From Lumbricus rubellus (Eukaryota > Annelida > Clitellata > Crassiclitellata > Lumbricidae): a stretch of DNA of 64,000 nucleotides. The notes below the pieces were generated by a model, which ran no database searches, was not told where the DNA came from, and was given only the letters and a program-made list of their open reading frames with translations. A program made the position numbers and the translations under genes. The stretch spans positions 12,585,569-12,649,568 of the forward strand of contig OX243822.1 of assembly GCA_945859605.1 (NCBI GenBank), written 5' to 3'. Below are positions 21,613 to 32,978 of the stretch, piece after piece. The number at the start of each line of letters is the position of its first letter. Positions within the stretch are counted from its first letter, which is position 1.

Positions 21613-24600
21613 ACGTTCATTCGTGTCCATCTCCGGCAGCTGCCGCACAAGCTCCGTAACCTGGTCGCTGATAAGAATTGTGCGTCTTTCGATGTAGTTC
21701 TTGCTGTTCAGTTCCATCTGATCTGGATAGTATCGATAGTTGGCCATGATTCCAAACGAACCAGTGACTCCGCGATTCGACATATCAGCCATCCAGTTGA
21801 GGCGCCACAACACAGCTCCATTACGCAGGTGAAAGTTTCCTGCAAAAACCATATAATTTTTATCAATAAATAATCTACATTTAATTTCAAAACAACACAC
21901 AGTAGTAGTAGCGTGATTGCAATTCATAGCATTGTACTGTTTTAAATCATTTATAATAGCCGAAGTCGTTCGTAATCAGAGAATTTAAGCCTTAAGCCGT
22001 TATTAATATAGCGTATCCTGTTCCATAAAGTCAAGTGCAGTTATTAGCTGCATTGGTCCCTCCCTATGGAATGGATTTCCCCCATCAGTTCGCTTTGTCA
22101 TCCACTCTGGTAGTCTTTCCTCGTCTTTCTCTCGTCTAAAAAACCTGCCTTTTCTCTCGGGGTTGAACGCACTGGGAGCGCATTTGAAAGGCTCTAACTG
22201 CGAGAAGCGCTTTATAAATGGTCAGATACAATACAATACAAAAAAATTAGCAGACCACTACATTATTTCACGAGCAAAATCATTTTGGTCGCAACAACCA
22301 TATATTCTAAATACCCACCGACTGGATTCATGACGTAGCCCCGTTTCTTCGCAACATAGAGGTACCGCGCGCACTGTCGCAACAGAAAGCCCTTCAGAGT
22401 GGAGAACCAGTGTGGTCGCTCCACCCACGTACTGGATTGCAGGACGTCTCGCAGGACCGTAAAGATGGAAGTCTCCGAAGAACCGAGGACAGCGGACAAG
22501 TCGAGAATCTCCTGACTGAACAGCAAGGATTGGTCCGGATCTTCACCAATATCTAATCACAGGAAAATAGGAACAATCGTAAAACTCTTGTAAAAGTTAA
22601 AGTTAAGGCAATTATTATTTACATGCCAGTGAGTGAACTGATACCAGTACAATAAGATAAATCACCGCAAAGGTAAGTTTAGGCAAGTTCAATGACTCAG
22701 TAGATTGAAAGATCTGTATAATGCGAATTATTAAGGCAATTATTTACAAGTGAATGAACTTACAGAATGTGTTCAGCCAAGTTGACAGAATATCACAATA
22801 ATTTTCAGATAATCGTTCATCTATGTGGCAAACAGCTACGGCAATGACAGTCATATCTCAGTCATGGGCGCCCACAGAAATTTTTGCAGAAGGGGCAAAA
22901 AGGGTCACAGTCAAAGATTCTTATCCCAAAAGGTTGAAAAACACAAAGCATAAGTTAAGAACATGCATGGTTTTTTTTCATAGAGGTTCATGATGTAAAC
23001 TTCTCAGTTTCACTTTTTATAGCTTGAAAAGTGCAAAGTAGACAATTAAAAGCAGTGTTTAAAAGCGTGCTTATTTTTATAGAGGTTTAAAGATGTAGAT
23101 TTCTTACTTTCACCTTGTGGATCATTAATAAAATTAATTTTCCATGCCCAAAATGTTTAAAACCCAAAACTAATAGTTAAAAAAATGAATGTCAATTTTC
23201 CAGGGGGGGGCAAGTGCCACCTCTTGCCCAAGATCTCAGTGCATCAAGTTTCCTAAAGTCGCCAGTAATTCTTTTATCATTACTCCGCTGGAATTCATTA
23301 CCTCGCAGATGGATATGGAGGTTGAGTTCATCGACGAGCCAATCTCGAAAGCCAGGAATTGGAGAGAGGCTGGCGAACTGATGCATTCGAGGAAACTCCG
23401 CCTGCAGTTCCATGATTACCCGCTTTATTAAATGATTGCCAAACTCTATACCCTGAAGACCTACAAACACACAAACAGTCATTTAATCAATTTAATTCAT
23501 TCATTTCGATAGAATATACATAATTATTTACATTTCGCATACATCCATATCTTATTATTACCATTATTATTTTGTATTAGAATCATATTTTTCACCCGAG
23601 AAAGCTCTAATCCCTCAGGAAGCAAAAAAACTGTCCAAAGACTATTAGTTGGTGGGCTCTGGAATGGCTATGCTTCATCCAATTCTGGCCAGTCATCGTC
23701 GTCGTCGTCCTCATCATCCTCATCCTCCTCATCCTCCTTCTCCTCCTCCTCCTCCTCCTCATCATCCTCCTCCTCATCATCCTCCTCATCATCCTCCTCA
23801 TCTTCCTCCTCATCATCCTCATCAACATCGTCCTCCTCATCCTTCTCATCCTCATACTCCTCCGCCTCCTCCTCATCATCATCATCATCACCATCATCAT
23901 CATTATCACCCTGCTTCAGTTTCTAAACGTGACAAGAACTGATTAACTGATGCACAGCTAAACAATACAAACCTTTTTGTGTAGAAGCGATTGAATAGAA
24001 TACAGCCGTCGTCATGGCGATTGAGTTCTCCTTGGAAAGCACTTCCACAGGAGCTTCAATGTCATGCTCCCTGTCACCAGATGTCGTCTGCAGGTTTTCC
24101 AGTATCGACTATTGTACGAGAAAAGAACAATTGGCATAGCGTCATTACTACTCATTAGCAATAAACACTAATCACGTCATCATTCATTAAGACTAGTGTT
24201 GATGAAAGTGAAGAACCAGGCTTGATTAGCATGCTGACCAAGTCCACAAAATGAGCTACATGAACCTGTGATTACACTCAACCAAATAGAGCATGCAACA
24301 TTATTCATGTAAGCGTGTATAGATTCAACTGTTGGTGTTGGAAGGTTCAACCTTGCCTATTAACTTTTATGCTTCTCGTCCAGTTAATTACTCAAACTTA
24401 CCTTGGGTGTTAAGAAACTCTCAGTACAGCTTCAAATTTCATGTAAAATATTGTCTGCTTAATTAAAAGAAGACTATCACCTTGTTTTCTCTGTTTTTAT
24501 TCAATTCTTTCATATCATAATCATAATTGCCGCTACTTACTACAGTTATATTTTTCTGAAAATAATATTCAAGAGTATCACAATAAGAATTCTTCATTGC

Positions 24601-25099
24601 TCGATTTTTTAGATAATGCCAAGAGTCAAAGGATATTATTCCCACCCAACACAATTCAGCACATACACGGGGTTTAGGCAAATAAGAAATTCTGGTCACA
24701 ATATCAGGACATGCAAGAACTTTTCAGTGCTTCCCAAGTTCAAAATAAGTTCGAAATTAACACTTCAATCCCTGTATAAAGTCTTCATGTACCGGGCATG
24801 TCATGGTATAGACTGATGCAGTTTGATATTTAAAGATTTCTACTGAACTGACATCCCTAGTGAAGTCATCCAAAGCATGAGTACATTGACTGTACAGTGA
24901 TAGGTTTACCTGCATGTTCCCTGATATCTGTGATGTAATGGCGGCGTGTACCACGACGACCGGTTCCCTTGGCAACGTGACATGAGTGAAAGCCAAACAG
25001 CGACGATATGGTCCGACTCTCCGCTTGAGATCGCCCCAGTTACGTATTGATTGAACTGCTTCGTAGGCACAGATCTACAACATCATCATCATCATCATG

Positions 25100-25149
<50 letters not shown>

Positions 25150-25150
25150 G

Positions 25151-25210
<60 letters not shown>

Positions 25211-27335
25211 ACAACATCATCATCATCATCATCATCTTGTCATCATCATTGCTCATGCGATTAAGCATGAAACTCTGATGCAGTGTCCCTGCTGTACCAA
25301 AGAGCGCCTCTGAGTAGTAAGCTTGAAGTAGATCTATAGAAAATGTGGGAAATTTTAAAGAAATAAAAAAATAAATCATCTGGATTGCCTCATGGGCAAC
25401 TGCATCAATATCATCACCAACAACATCACAATCATTATAATCACCATCCTATTTACTTCATTTTGATTGCAATTGACACCATCATCATTATTGTGATCAA
25501 TCATTATCACTGCTACCACTACCACCTAGATTAACCCTTTGCCTGTTTGCCCCGAGAATATCTGCTGAAAACATGGGCTTAACAGGAAAAATGAATGGGT
25601 AAAGAGTTAATCTGAGAAATTCTTAAATTGCTACAGCATCTGTATACTAAAAGTCAATACGTGATCGCCATTTATGAAAGCATGAAGCTAAAATCCTGAT
25701 TATAATGAAGTCTACCTTTTGTAGGAGGTCACACGGTGATTCCCAGGTGACCTTTTCCAGACGAAGTGACCCGACCGACATCCAGATGGAAAGGAGGTTG
25801 TGCAGAACGGAGTTCATTGTTTGCAGCAGATGATTGTCTTGGTCGACTCCAGGCGATGCAATTATTGTCTACAGCAAACGAAACAATGGCGGAACATCGA
25901 TAGAATTGCATCAAAGAGATGCATCAAAATCATAAATTAAAGATTTCTTAAGCACTGTATCTTAAAGGCTAAGTGAGTGTCGCATCACATCACGGGGTAT
26001 TGAGTTGCAAGAAGACCAGAAAAGAAGTGAGGTAGGAAATCCATACCTCTCTTGGGATATAGCTACTATTCCTAGGTCATCCCGAAGCATATTGTTTTGA
26101 ACCCTTCATTGTAGCTCAAGTCTATGTCTTTGTTAAGTATGCAAGATAGAATTTCTGCTGCCATTGAACGAAATGAGTACTCACTAGGTGTTTTTTCTCG
26201 ACTTGGCCAAGGCCTTCGATACGGTCGACCATGAGATTTTATTAACCAAATTGGAAAGATATGGTGTACGAGGCAATCAACTTCTGTGGTTTAAAAGTTA
26301 TTTGGAAAGTCGTTCGCAATGTGTCTATTGCAATGGCTCCTTCTCTGCGTTAAAAGCAATTAAATATGGAGTACCACAAGGTTCTAACTTGGGCCCCCTA
26401 CTATTTTTAATTTATATAAATGACCTCCCTAATGTTTCTTCTAAATTATATTTCATATTGTTTGCAGATGATACGAATGTCTTCTATTCTCATATTTCTC
26501 TGGAAACCCTCTTTGATATAGTAAATACAGAGCTGACACTAGCAGCAGATTGGTTTTGTGCCAATAAACTTACACTTAATCTTACTAAAACAAACTATAT
26601 CTTATTTAGGTCTCATAGGAAAACCTGTCCCTCCCAACTTCCTATACTATGTATTAATGGATCCAATCTCTCTAGGGTAGAGTCCACAAAATTTCTGGGA
26701 GTCTATGTGGATCAACATTTAACATGGATAGATCATATAAAATGTATTTCCTCAAAAATTGCTAAAAATACTGGGATAATAGCACGTACTGCATACCTAC
26801 TACCTTCCTCTATCCGTGTAAAACTATATTATTCGCTTGTGTATCCATACTTAGCATACTGTAATCTAATATGGGCATCTAACTACACTACTAGACTGCA
26901 TAGACTGATAATACTCCAAAAAAGGGTCATTCGAAAAGTGGCTGGTACTACATATTTATCGCATACCAACCCCTTATTTTGTGATTTTAACATATTAAAA
27001 TTTGAGCAGATTCAACTCTATCAATCAGGAGAATTTATGTATCGCTTTGACCACGGTTTGCTCCCTCCTGTTTTCAAGGGATTCTTTAATCTTGCTTCTC
27101 AGATCCATTCTCATTCAACAAGAAACTCGTCAAATTACAGATGCATCTTTGCTCGCACAAATACCCGTCTTTTCTGTATTAGAGCCACTGGTCCTTCAAT
27201 CTGGAATAAAATCCCTCAAGAAGTTAGGCAATCTCCATCATTATCATTGTTTAAGAAAAAGTTTCGCTCTCACCTTGTCAATAATGGCAACATTGTGTTA
27301 TGATGTAACAATGTGTTGGTCCATGTAAGCCCCTC

Positions 27336-27389
<54 letters not shown>

Positions 27390-30300
27390 CTTGCACTTGT
27401 TGATTCTTTAACTTTTTTTCTTCTTCTTATGTAGTTAAGAATTTACATTTAGTTAAGATACCAGAAGTAGTTGTAGTCATTCACTTCTTGTTAGCAGCAA
27501 TTGTCGGCCGTTTAATCTTTCCGTTTCACATGTACGTAGGTGTCCCTATCAGCGGGGTCAGTGATCCCTTCAGGGCCCATCCTTGTGGCCATTCTAATTT
27601 GAAAATGTGATTTGTAACTGCATAATTGTAAAAGATTGTTTGGTTACAAAATAAAATGATTTGATTTGATTTGATTTGATTTTAACAGAGGAAAGTTGGT
27701 AAGCATGCTTGCTTCCTGATGGTTCCAACTACTCTTCCACTCCATACAAATATCTCCATTAGTATTTATTTCATAGAACAAGAAGCATTTAGAAGTATTT
27801 TAGTAAATAAGAAGAAATCATGTCAGAAGCAAGTTTATTTTTTTAATAAAATAAAATAAGTCAGACAATAAAGGAAATTACGATGATATTGTCTTTGTCG
27901 CACTCCTTTCCATGTCTATATAGTATTCTTGTTACAACAACATTCAACCATAACTTTCAATTACAGATATCCAGGTATCTATGACTTACAATCACATCAG
28001 ATCGAAGTTGGAGAAGAAATCGGATTCCGTTCTCGATCCGACTGAGCAGTGTGAAGAGTTGTTGATAGCGGGGAACCAGCGCACAACGAAGTCGATCTTC
28101 AATACGCGACGACCGAACGTTAGACTGATGATTCTGAAATGTACGTTACAGAATAACAACAAGACCTTCAGAATATTATGTGGGACGCGGTGGTGTAGAG
28201 GTGGTGTCGCTGCCTTGAAGCCGGAAGGTTCGAGGTTCGAATCCACCTCGAGTCCCCTTGTAGGGACCTTGGGCAAGTCCTTCACCCGCAGTTGCTCAGC
28301 GCTTCAGCGTGAAACTCCGATGCAGTGTCCGCGCTGTAGTCGGGAGCGCCTCTGGGTAGCGGTTGAGAGCTGGAAGAGGCGCTATAACAAGTGCGCATAC
28401 AAACAAATTATTGATCAACAGAACACTTAGTTTTTTTATAACCTACAAACTGAACATCAATTCCGAACAAACAAAAACAGTAAACACCACAGAAAAAACC
28501 ATGCTGGCAGCCGTATATGTGGCAGTCACTTCAGCCACTAAATAACACATTACCCGTTAGCTCAACAGCAACAAACAAGATAATGACTAATCACCTATTT
28601 ATATCACACGTAAGAGGTCAATTAATATCTAGAACATTTTTAAGTATAGATTTCACGAAAGCGCTTTTACAATGCTAACCTATAACTTATGACATGTCAA
28701 GATGTTAGCCACTACTTGCAGCCAGATGATTACATCAAGTGGCAAACAATGCAGAGTAAACGAGAAAAGAGTCACTATCGCACGCACACACCCACACACA
28801 CACACACAGGTGGAGCTAATAAACGTATTCTCGATGACAGTTGGCATGGATATTTAGACTGAATGCACAAGGAATGAGTTATGGTCATGCAACGAGAAAC
28901 ACAGTAAAAAAATCTTTAAAATCTGTTGAATAGACATGGTCAAAATTCATCAAGTCGAAAAGAAACCAGAAAAAGCAGGTCATGTAGAGCAGGGCTTTTC
29001 AGTGTGGTTGTACACAAAATGGGCAGAATTTCTAAATGAATCTGTGCAGCTCAGCAAAGACAATTTTGCTCAGTTAAAGAGTTTAAATTGTTCATTTGCA
29101 GCGTATTTGGAATAATTTACCATGGCTGATGCGAGGGCAGAGAAAGGGGTTGTGCAGTTCTAGAAATTCCTCAAAAACAGTCCTGAATTGGTGTCTACGA
29201 AAGCTGCAAAAGACGAGCCTCTGGTTCAGTTGTGAATTGCATTAACCCTTTGAACCCGGCAGGTCGGTTTTCCAGCCCGTTATCCATACGGGAGTTTGGG
29301 GTTCAAAGGGTTAAACAACTGACACAACATGGGGAACTTGGAATTGAATTCTACAGCTTTGGGCAAGTCAGTGGAGAATTCCCAGGACTCCAACAGTGTT
29401 CTGCAACAGGGCACCACTGCGAGAGTCAAAGGGGGTACATCAACCTGGAGGTAGATAAAATGTTTTGGTACAAGGCCATTTAACACTTTACCCGTTCATT
29501 TTTCCCGTTAAGACCGTCTTTTCAGCGGATATTCTCGGGGCAAACGGGTAAAGGGTTAAAACGTACATTTTTTCTGAAAATTAAGTCAGGTTTTAACCCT
29601 TTAACCGTTTGCCCCGAGAATATCCGCTGAAAACACGGGCTTAACGGGAAAAATGAACACGTAAAGAGTTAAACTAGATGCTGAGCTCAAAGTATCAGTC
29701 GTCATAATCACCTGTGATACAGCGGCAGACGTAAGCTGAGCCGCAAGGCGCTCGACGAGTTGGTGGTCAACTCCAAAACAGCTCGACAACATCCGAAAGA
29801 AAATGGCCTTCTCTAAGATTGTTAACGTACCATACAGCTGACGAAGAGATCGTGCTTTCTCCTAATAATTAACAAGCATAGAATCATTAGTCATTCGATC
29901 AGTGAATCAGAAAATTAACCCATTCCCGCCGGAATTGTTCCGATACCTATTGGGTTAATTCGGGTCACCCGCGACCCGATCCGGCGGGAAAGGGTTAATC
30001 AAACAATTATATATGCATTCGAGTCATAAGACCACTCTTTTATCTCTTGGTCTAATGCTATCTCCTCGTAATTAACAAGTATAGAATCATTACTCAGTCA
30101 GTAAGTGAGTACGTAAGTAAGTCAGTCAGTCACAAACTTAATCAAAAATCCTTTATTCATTCATTCAGGTCATAAACAAATGTAGTTGCAAATCACGTAC
30201 ATACGTGAGCAGAGAGACTTTGCCAGAGAGTCAATCCATCCATCAATCCGTCAATCAATCAGTAAATCAACCAGTCAATCAAACATGTCACAAACAGACG

Positions 30301-31520
30301 CATATAAATTACATGCTTTATAAATGTTTAAATACAACACAATACAAAATAATGAACAAAGAGACTCGGCCAATCAATAAAAACAATCATTCATTCATTC
30401 ACATAATAGACAAATGTCTCCAAACCACATAAAATACTATATATATGAAAATTGCCCGTGAAAGAAGGTTCAAGACGGACACATTGATTACGCCATATGA
30501 TCTGTTAGTCACTAACATTTGTTTATGACTCTGTTAGTCACAACAGTGACTAACAGAGACCAAACGAGTGCAGGGCAGACAAAAACAAAAGAAAGTTCAG
30601 GAAGGACACAGTGATGAAGCCATCTAAAAGCCACACACGAGTGACTAACAGAGACCAAAATTAATGAGCGCAAAATGAGACTAAATGAATAGAACAGCGA
30701 GACAACATTTGCGTCAGATCTTATTGGAAGATGAATGAATTGAATGAGATACACAAAGTATCAATTCGGTAGATGCAAACTAACTATTTGAATCTATAGA
30801 GAACAACGGTTCCGAGTTGCTTTTGAATAAACGTTGAACTCGGATTGAACAATTAAATCAATCAATCACCCGCCATCAATCCAACCAACCAACCAACAAA
30901 TCAATCAAACTCATACAGGTAGTCCAGCACAGAGGTAGGTAATTGTAATAAGTAAGCAATCATAACTTGTATGTAATCCTAATTCATTCATTCACTTATG
31001 GTTCACTCACTCACTCATTCACTCACTCGTTCACTCACTCACTCCTTCATTCATTCATTCATTCATTTACTCCTTCATTCATTCATTCACTCACTCACTC
31101 ACTCACTCACTCATTCAATTATTCACTCCTTCAATCATTCACTCTGAGTAACTCATTCATTCATTCATTTAATATGAAGATTTGTACGGTACCCTCCAAG
31201 GCAACTACTCAGGAGTCCATCTTATGACCCCCCATCGTAAAGTCCTCGTTGCAGCCCCCAACTACACATGACTCAACGTATGACCCCCACTCCATTTATT
31301 TTTTCCACAATTCTCAAACTACCCATTCAAACGCTAAAAAACAGCAAAACAGAAGACGCCCCACCTCGAGGGCAATGAGGTTGGCCTCTGGAGTGACGAA
31401 GATGTCCTGCAGCTGCGTCCGTATGGATTCCTCCGCACCGTACGAGGTCGTGACCTTGAGGTCGTCTGCCAGGTAGCTTTGGCTGGGGCTCAGCTTCAGG
31501 TTCAGAGGTGAGTAGCATCC
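21607..31520 (-). CDS. MLYCD: Malonyl-CoA decarboxylase (nine coding exons assembled)
   Basis: Converts malonyl-CoA to acetyl-CoA plus CO2, relieving malonyl-CoA inhibition of fatty-acid oxidation; in animals it works in mitochondria, peroxisomes and cytosol. Exons on the minus strand: 31520-31365, 29861-29712, 28133-27990, 25868-25716, 25074-24910, 24108-23973, 23460-23302, 22552-22319 and 21839-21607. All have AG/GT borders and phases agree throughout (509 codons plus stop; the human protein has 493). Exons 2-4 give the helical N-terminal domain (SCFGVDHQLVER; RLRCALVPRY). The catalytic domain has ASLSPIPGF (the serine matching human Ser329) and NFHLRNGAVLW (the histidine matching human His423). 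The first exon listed is less certain: it fits by phase, strand and weak similarity. The start codon is not established. The C-terminus ends NERR, not the SKL peroxisome signal of human MLYCD. Confidence 0.93.
22861..23220. other. MLYCD intron segment, repeat-like
   Basis: AT-rich intron sequence starting TGGGCGCCCACAGAAATTTTTGC and ending TTTTCCAGGGGGGGGCAAGTGCC, which looks like an old repeat. I could not define its ends. Confidence 0.35.
23690..23915. repeat. CCT/CAT triplet tract in an MLYCD intron
   Basis: Pure TCC/TCA triplets between the exons at 24108-23973 and 23460-23302, ending about 60 bp from the former. Open frames are artefacts. Confidence 0.85.
25081..25250. repeat. (ATC)n microsatellite abutting an MLYCD splice acceptor
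   Basis: About 165 bp of almost pure ATC. On the gene strand it is (GAT)n leading directly into TTGTAG at the acceptor of the exon starting at 25074, where a pyrimidine tract would normally be. Confidence 0.9.
25531..25610. mobile_element. TTAA-bounded mini-element, 80 bp (family 1)
   Basis: TTAACCCTTTGCC at the left and GGGTAAAGAGTTAA at the right, around the core CCCCGAGAATATCTGCTGAAAA. Sister copies are at 29480-29559 (inverted), 29593-29672 and 50953-51031. Confidence 0.8.
26130..27690 (+). pseudogene. 5'-truncated LINE reverse transcriptase (CR1/L2/Jockey-like), antisense in an MLYCD intron
   Basis: The long frame (26188-27303) starts inside the reverse transcriptase domain: LDLAKAFDTVDHE (motif A), YGVPQGSNLGPLLFLIYIND, then FADDTN (the catalytic box) and a typical non-LTR C-terminal region ending near TGPSIWNKIPQEVRQSPSLSLFKKKF. 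About 15 residues of homologous protein (QDRISAAIERNEYSLGVF) lie just upstream in another frame; a run of six T at 26191-26196 appears to hold one extra base, a frameshift. There is no endonuclease or 5' end. The 3' region has a CA repeat (27337-27386) and ends in tandem TTGAT units near 27656-27682, as in L2/CR1-type elements. It lies in the MLYCD intron 27989-25869, on the opposite strand. Confidence 0.88.
28183..28405 (+). repeat. tRNA-derived SINE, near full length (main family)
   Basis: Box-A-like GGTGGTGTAGAGGTGG, box B GGTTCGAATCC at 28234-28244, then a body with CCTTGGGCAAGTCCTTCAC, GCGTGAAACTCCGATGCAGTGTCC and GGGAGCGCCTCTG, ending GGCGCTATAACAAGTGCGCATACAAAC. This is a good reference copy for the others. 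It lies in an MLYCD intron. Confidence 0.9.
28406..28999. other. MLYCD intron, no element recognised
   Basis: A short CA run at 28785-28808; otherwise unremarkable AT-rich intron. Confidence 0.45.
29000..29185 (-). repeat. Dispersed repeat, 'GCACAAC' family, copy 4
   Basis: GTTGTACACAAAATGGGCAG, then TTTACCATGGCTGATGCGAG, then GTTGTGCAGTTCTAGAAATTCC: an inverse-orientation copy of 448-620. Confidence 0.72.
29242..29314. mobile_element. TTAA-bounded mini-element, 73 bp (family 2)
   Basis: TTAACCCTTTGAACCC at the left and GGGGTTCAAAGGGTTAA at the right. It shares ends, but little of the core, with 51448-51526. Confidence 0.8.
29480..29559. mobile_element. TTAA-bounded mini-element, 80 bp (family 1, inverted)
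   Basis: TTAACACTTTACCCGTTCATTTT to CAAACGGGTAAAGGGTTAA with TTAA at both edges. Inverse orientation relative to the copy 34 bp away at 29593-29672. Confidence 0.82.
29593..29672. mobile_element. TTAA-bounded mini-element, 80 bp (family 1)
   Basis: TTAACCCTTTAACCGTTTGCC to CACGTAAAGAGTTAA. Core CCCCGAGAATATCCGCTGAAAA is shared with 25531-25610 and 50953-51031. It ends 40 bp from an MLYCD exon boundary. Confidence 0.82.
29915..29998. mobile_element. TTAA-bounded mini-element, 84 bp (family 3)
   Basis: TTAACCCATTCCCGCCGGA to TCCGGCGGGAAAGGGTTAA, a near-perfect hairpin with GGGTCACCCGCGACCCGA inside. A half copy may exist at 4939. Confidence 0.8.
29999..30955. other. MLYCD intron, no element recognised
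   Basis: Short ATCA/AGTC repeats (for example 30100-30130 and 30230-30285) in otherwise ordinary intron. The 24-bp phrase GTGACTAACAGAGACC recurs near 30546 and 30641. Confidence 0.4.
30985..31170. repeat. ATTC/ACTC microsatellite
   Basis: Tandem CATT and CACT tetramers. Open frames rich in His, Ser and Phe are artefacts. Confidence 0.85.
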
Positions 31521-31662
31521 CTGGAAAGAAGCAGAAACAATTCCCGGTCAGCAAACAAAATAATCAGGTCAGTTCAACAACAAACTAGGACAGTGTAAGT
31601 GCATACTGAAATATGACTATCACTGTTAACTAGGTACCACTACAGTACAACACTGCAATGGA

Positions 31663-31668
<6 letters not shown>

Positions 31669-31703
<35 letters not shown>

Positions 31704-31850
31704 CGACAATTTCTATGGTGCCGTAACACAGCACATGCCATTACAAAGGTGCCTCTACAAATACAAATGTAATCAGTCAAAGGTACGCCTTAGAAAACAT
31801 GTATGCATGTCTTCAGTCGAGATTTGAAAGCCTCAACTGTGTTGACAAAA
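31669..31850 (+). repeat. Repeat unit that serves as empty site for 55012-55493
   Basis: An (ATA)n run leads into GACGACAATTTCTATGGTGCCGTAACACAGCACATGCCATTACAAAGG and on to GTCTTCAGTCGAGATTTGAAAG. The same repeat at about 54955-55600 is split at CACAT by a 482-bp transposon. Confidence 0.85.
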
Positions 31851-31890
31851 CATTACAAGAAGCAAATATTACTTTGATTCTTAGGCGTAG

Positions 31891-32303
31891 AAAAAAAATG
31901 TTGTGTTTCCGGTAACCCGACCGACCCATTTTTACGGCCGCGACCCAAATATTTTTGTAAAAAAAATTTATTTAAAAAAAAATTCAAAAAAAAAAATCAA
32001 AAAAAAATTAAATTTTTTTTCAAAAAATATTTTTTTAACATTTGTATTGACATAACATAAGGGACGTCAACAAAATGAAATTAATACGACTGTTTCTAGA
32101 GCAGTTTTAGGTGCAGACTGTCGGGAAATAGGCAGTTTATACTTGCTTAGAACACGTACTTTGATTCAGCGTCCAAAAAAGATTAGTGGGGTATACTTTT
32201 TCGGATAGCCACTGCATAAAAATATTTTACAAAATAAAAATATTTTCCGACCTACCTACCCAATTTTTTTTAGCTATGTTACCGGAAACACAACATTTTT
32301 TTT
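31891..32303. mobile_element. Non-autonomous TIR element, 413 bp, A8TGTTGTGTTTCCGGTAAC ends
   Basis: Left end (eight A, then TGTTGTGTTTCCGGTAAC) and right end (GTTACCGGAAACACAACA, then eight T) are inverted copies of about 26 bp. The interior is A/T homopolymer-rich with CCCGACCGACCCA. No transposase. Superfamily unknown; a TAG trinucleotide may be the target duplication, which is weak evidence. Confidence 0.75.
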
Positions 32304-32619
32304 AGGCCTTATCATTTCTCTCCCATGATTGTGGATTTGCAGATGGTGCATCGTAGACAATACTAAGTTCCAACTTAACCTATTTTTGATGGCAGTATCA
32401 ATTTATCAAGTTCTTCCCGTTCTACTCTGTGTTCAATCCAGCAGAGAACCATAGATCATAAAACATATCGTTGATCCATCCATCCATCCGCTTGTCTAAC
32501 GATCACTGAACAGAAACATCTGGAGAACGCAAGATCAATGCCTTCATTGATTACTAGCTATGTATAAGAATCGAGAGAGCAGTGCGCCGATCAATGGTTG
32601 GATGAATGGATGTATGTGT

Positions 32620-32905
32620 GGAAACTGTGGATAGATGTATGGATAGATGGATTTATGGATGGATGTATGGATGGATGTATGGACAATGTATGAATGGATG
32701 TATGTATGTATGGGTGGATGCATGGATGGATGGATGAATGGATGTAGGAATAAACAGATGGATAGATGCATGGATGGATGCACAGATGCATGGATGGTTG
32801 AATGCATGGATGGATGTATGGATGGATAGATGTATGTATGGATGCATGGATGGATAGATAGATGTATGTATGAATGTATGTATGGCTGTATGTAAAAATC
32901 CTATT
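32620..32905. repeat. ATGG/ATGT microsatellite
   Basis: Tetramers of GGAT/GTAT with interruptions. Long open frames on both strands are artefacts. Confidence 0.85.
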
Positions 32906-32911
32906 TTTAGC

Positions 32912-32978
32912 TGTGGCTGAGCTGGGAGCGCCTCTGAATAGGTTTCTTGAAGAGGCGCTATAGAAATTCTCAAAATGA
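32912..32978 (+). repeat. Headless SINE tail (GGGAGCGCCTCTGAG core)
   Basis: GCTGAGCTGGGAGCGCCTCTGAATAGG, a short spacer, TTGAAGAGGCGCTATAGAAAT, then a GAATGAATG tail. It matches the last 65 bp of the main SINE without the tRNA head, so it may be a separate tail-sharing family. Similar pieces lie at 25290-25345, 34350-34435, 44322-44395, 50340-50420, 54375-54448, 54495-54580 and 61583-61632. Confidence 0.75.

Noticed and set aside
23189..23431. A plus-strand open frame of 80 codons over the MLYCD exon
   Set aside because: It is the antisense shadow of the real minus-strand exon 23460-23302, which matches MLYCD residue by residue with proper splice sites.
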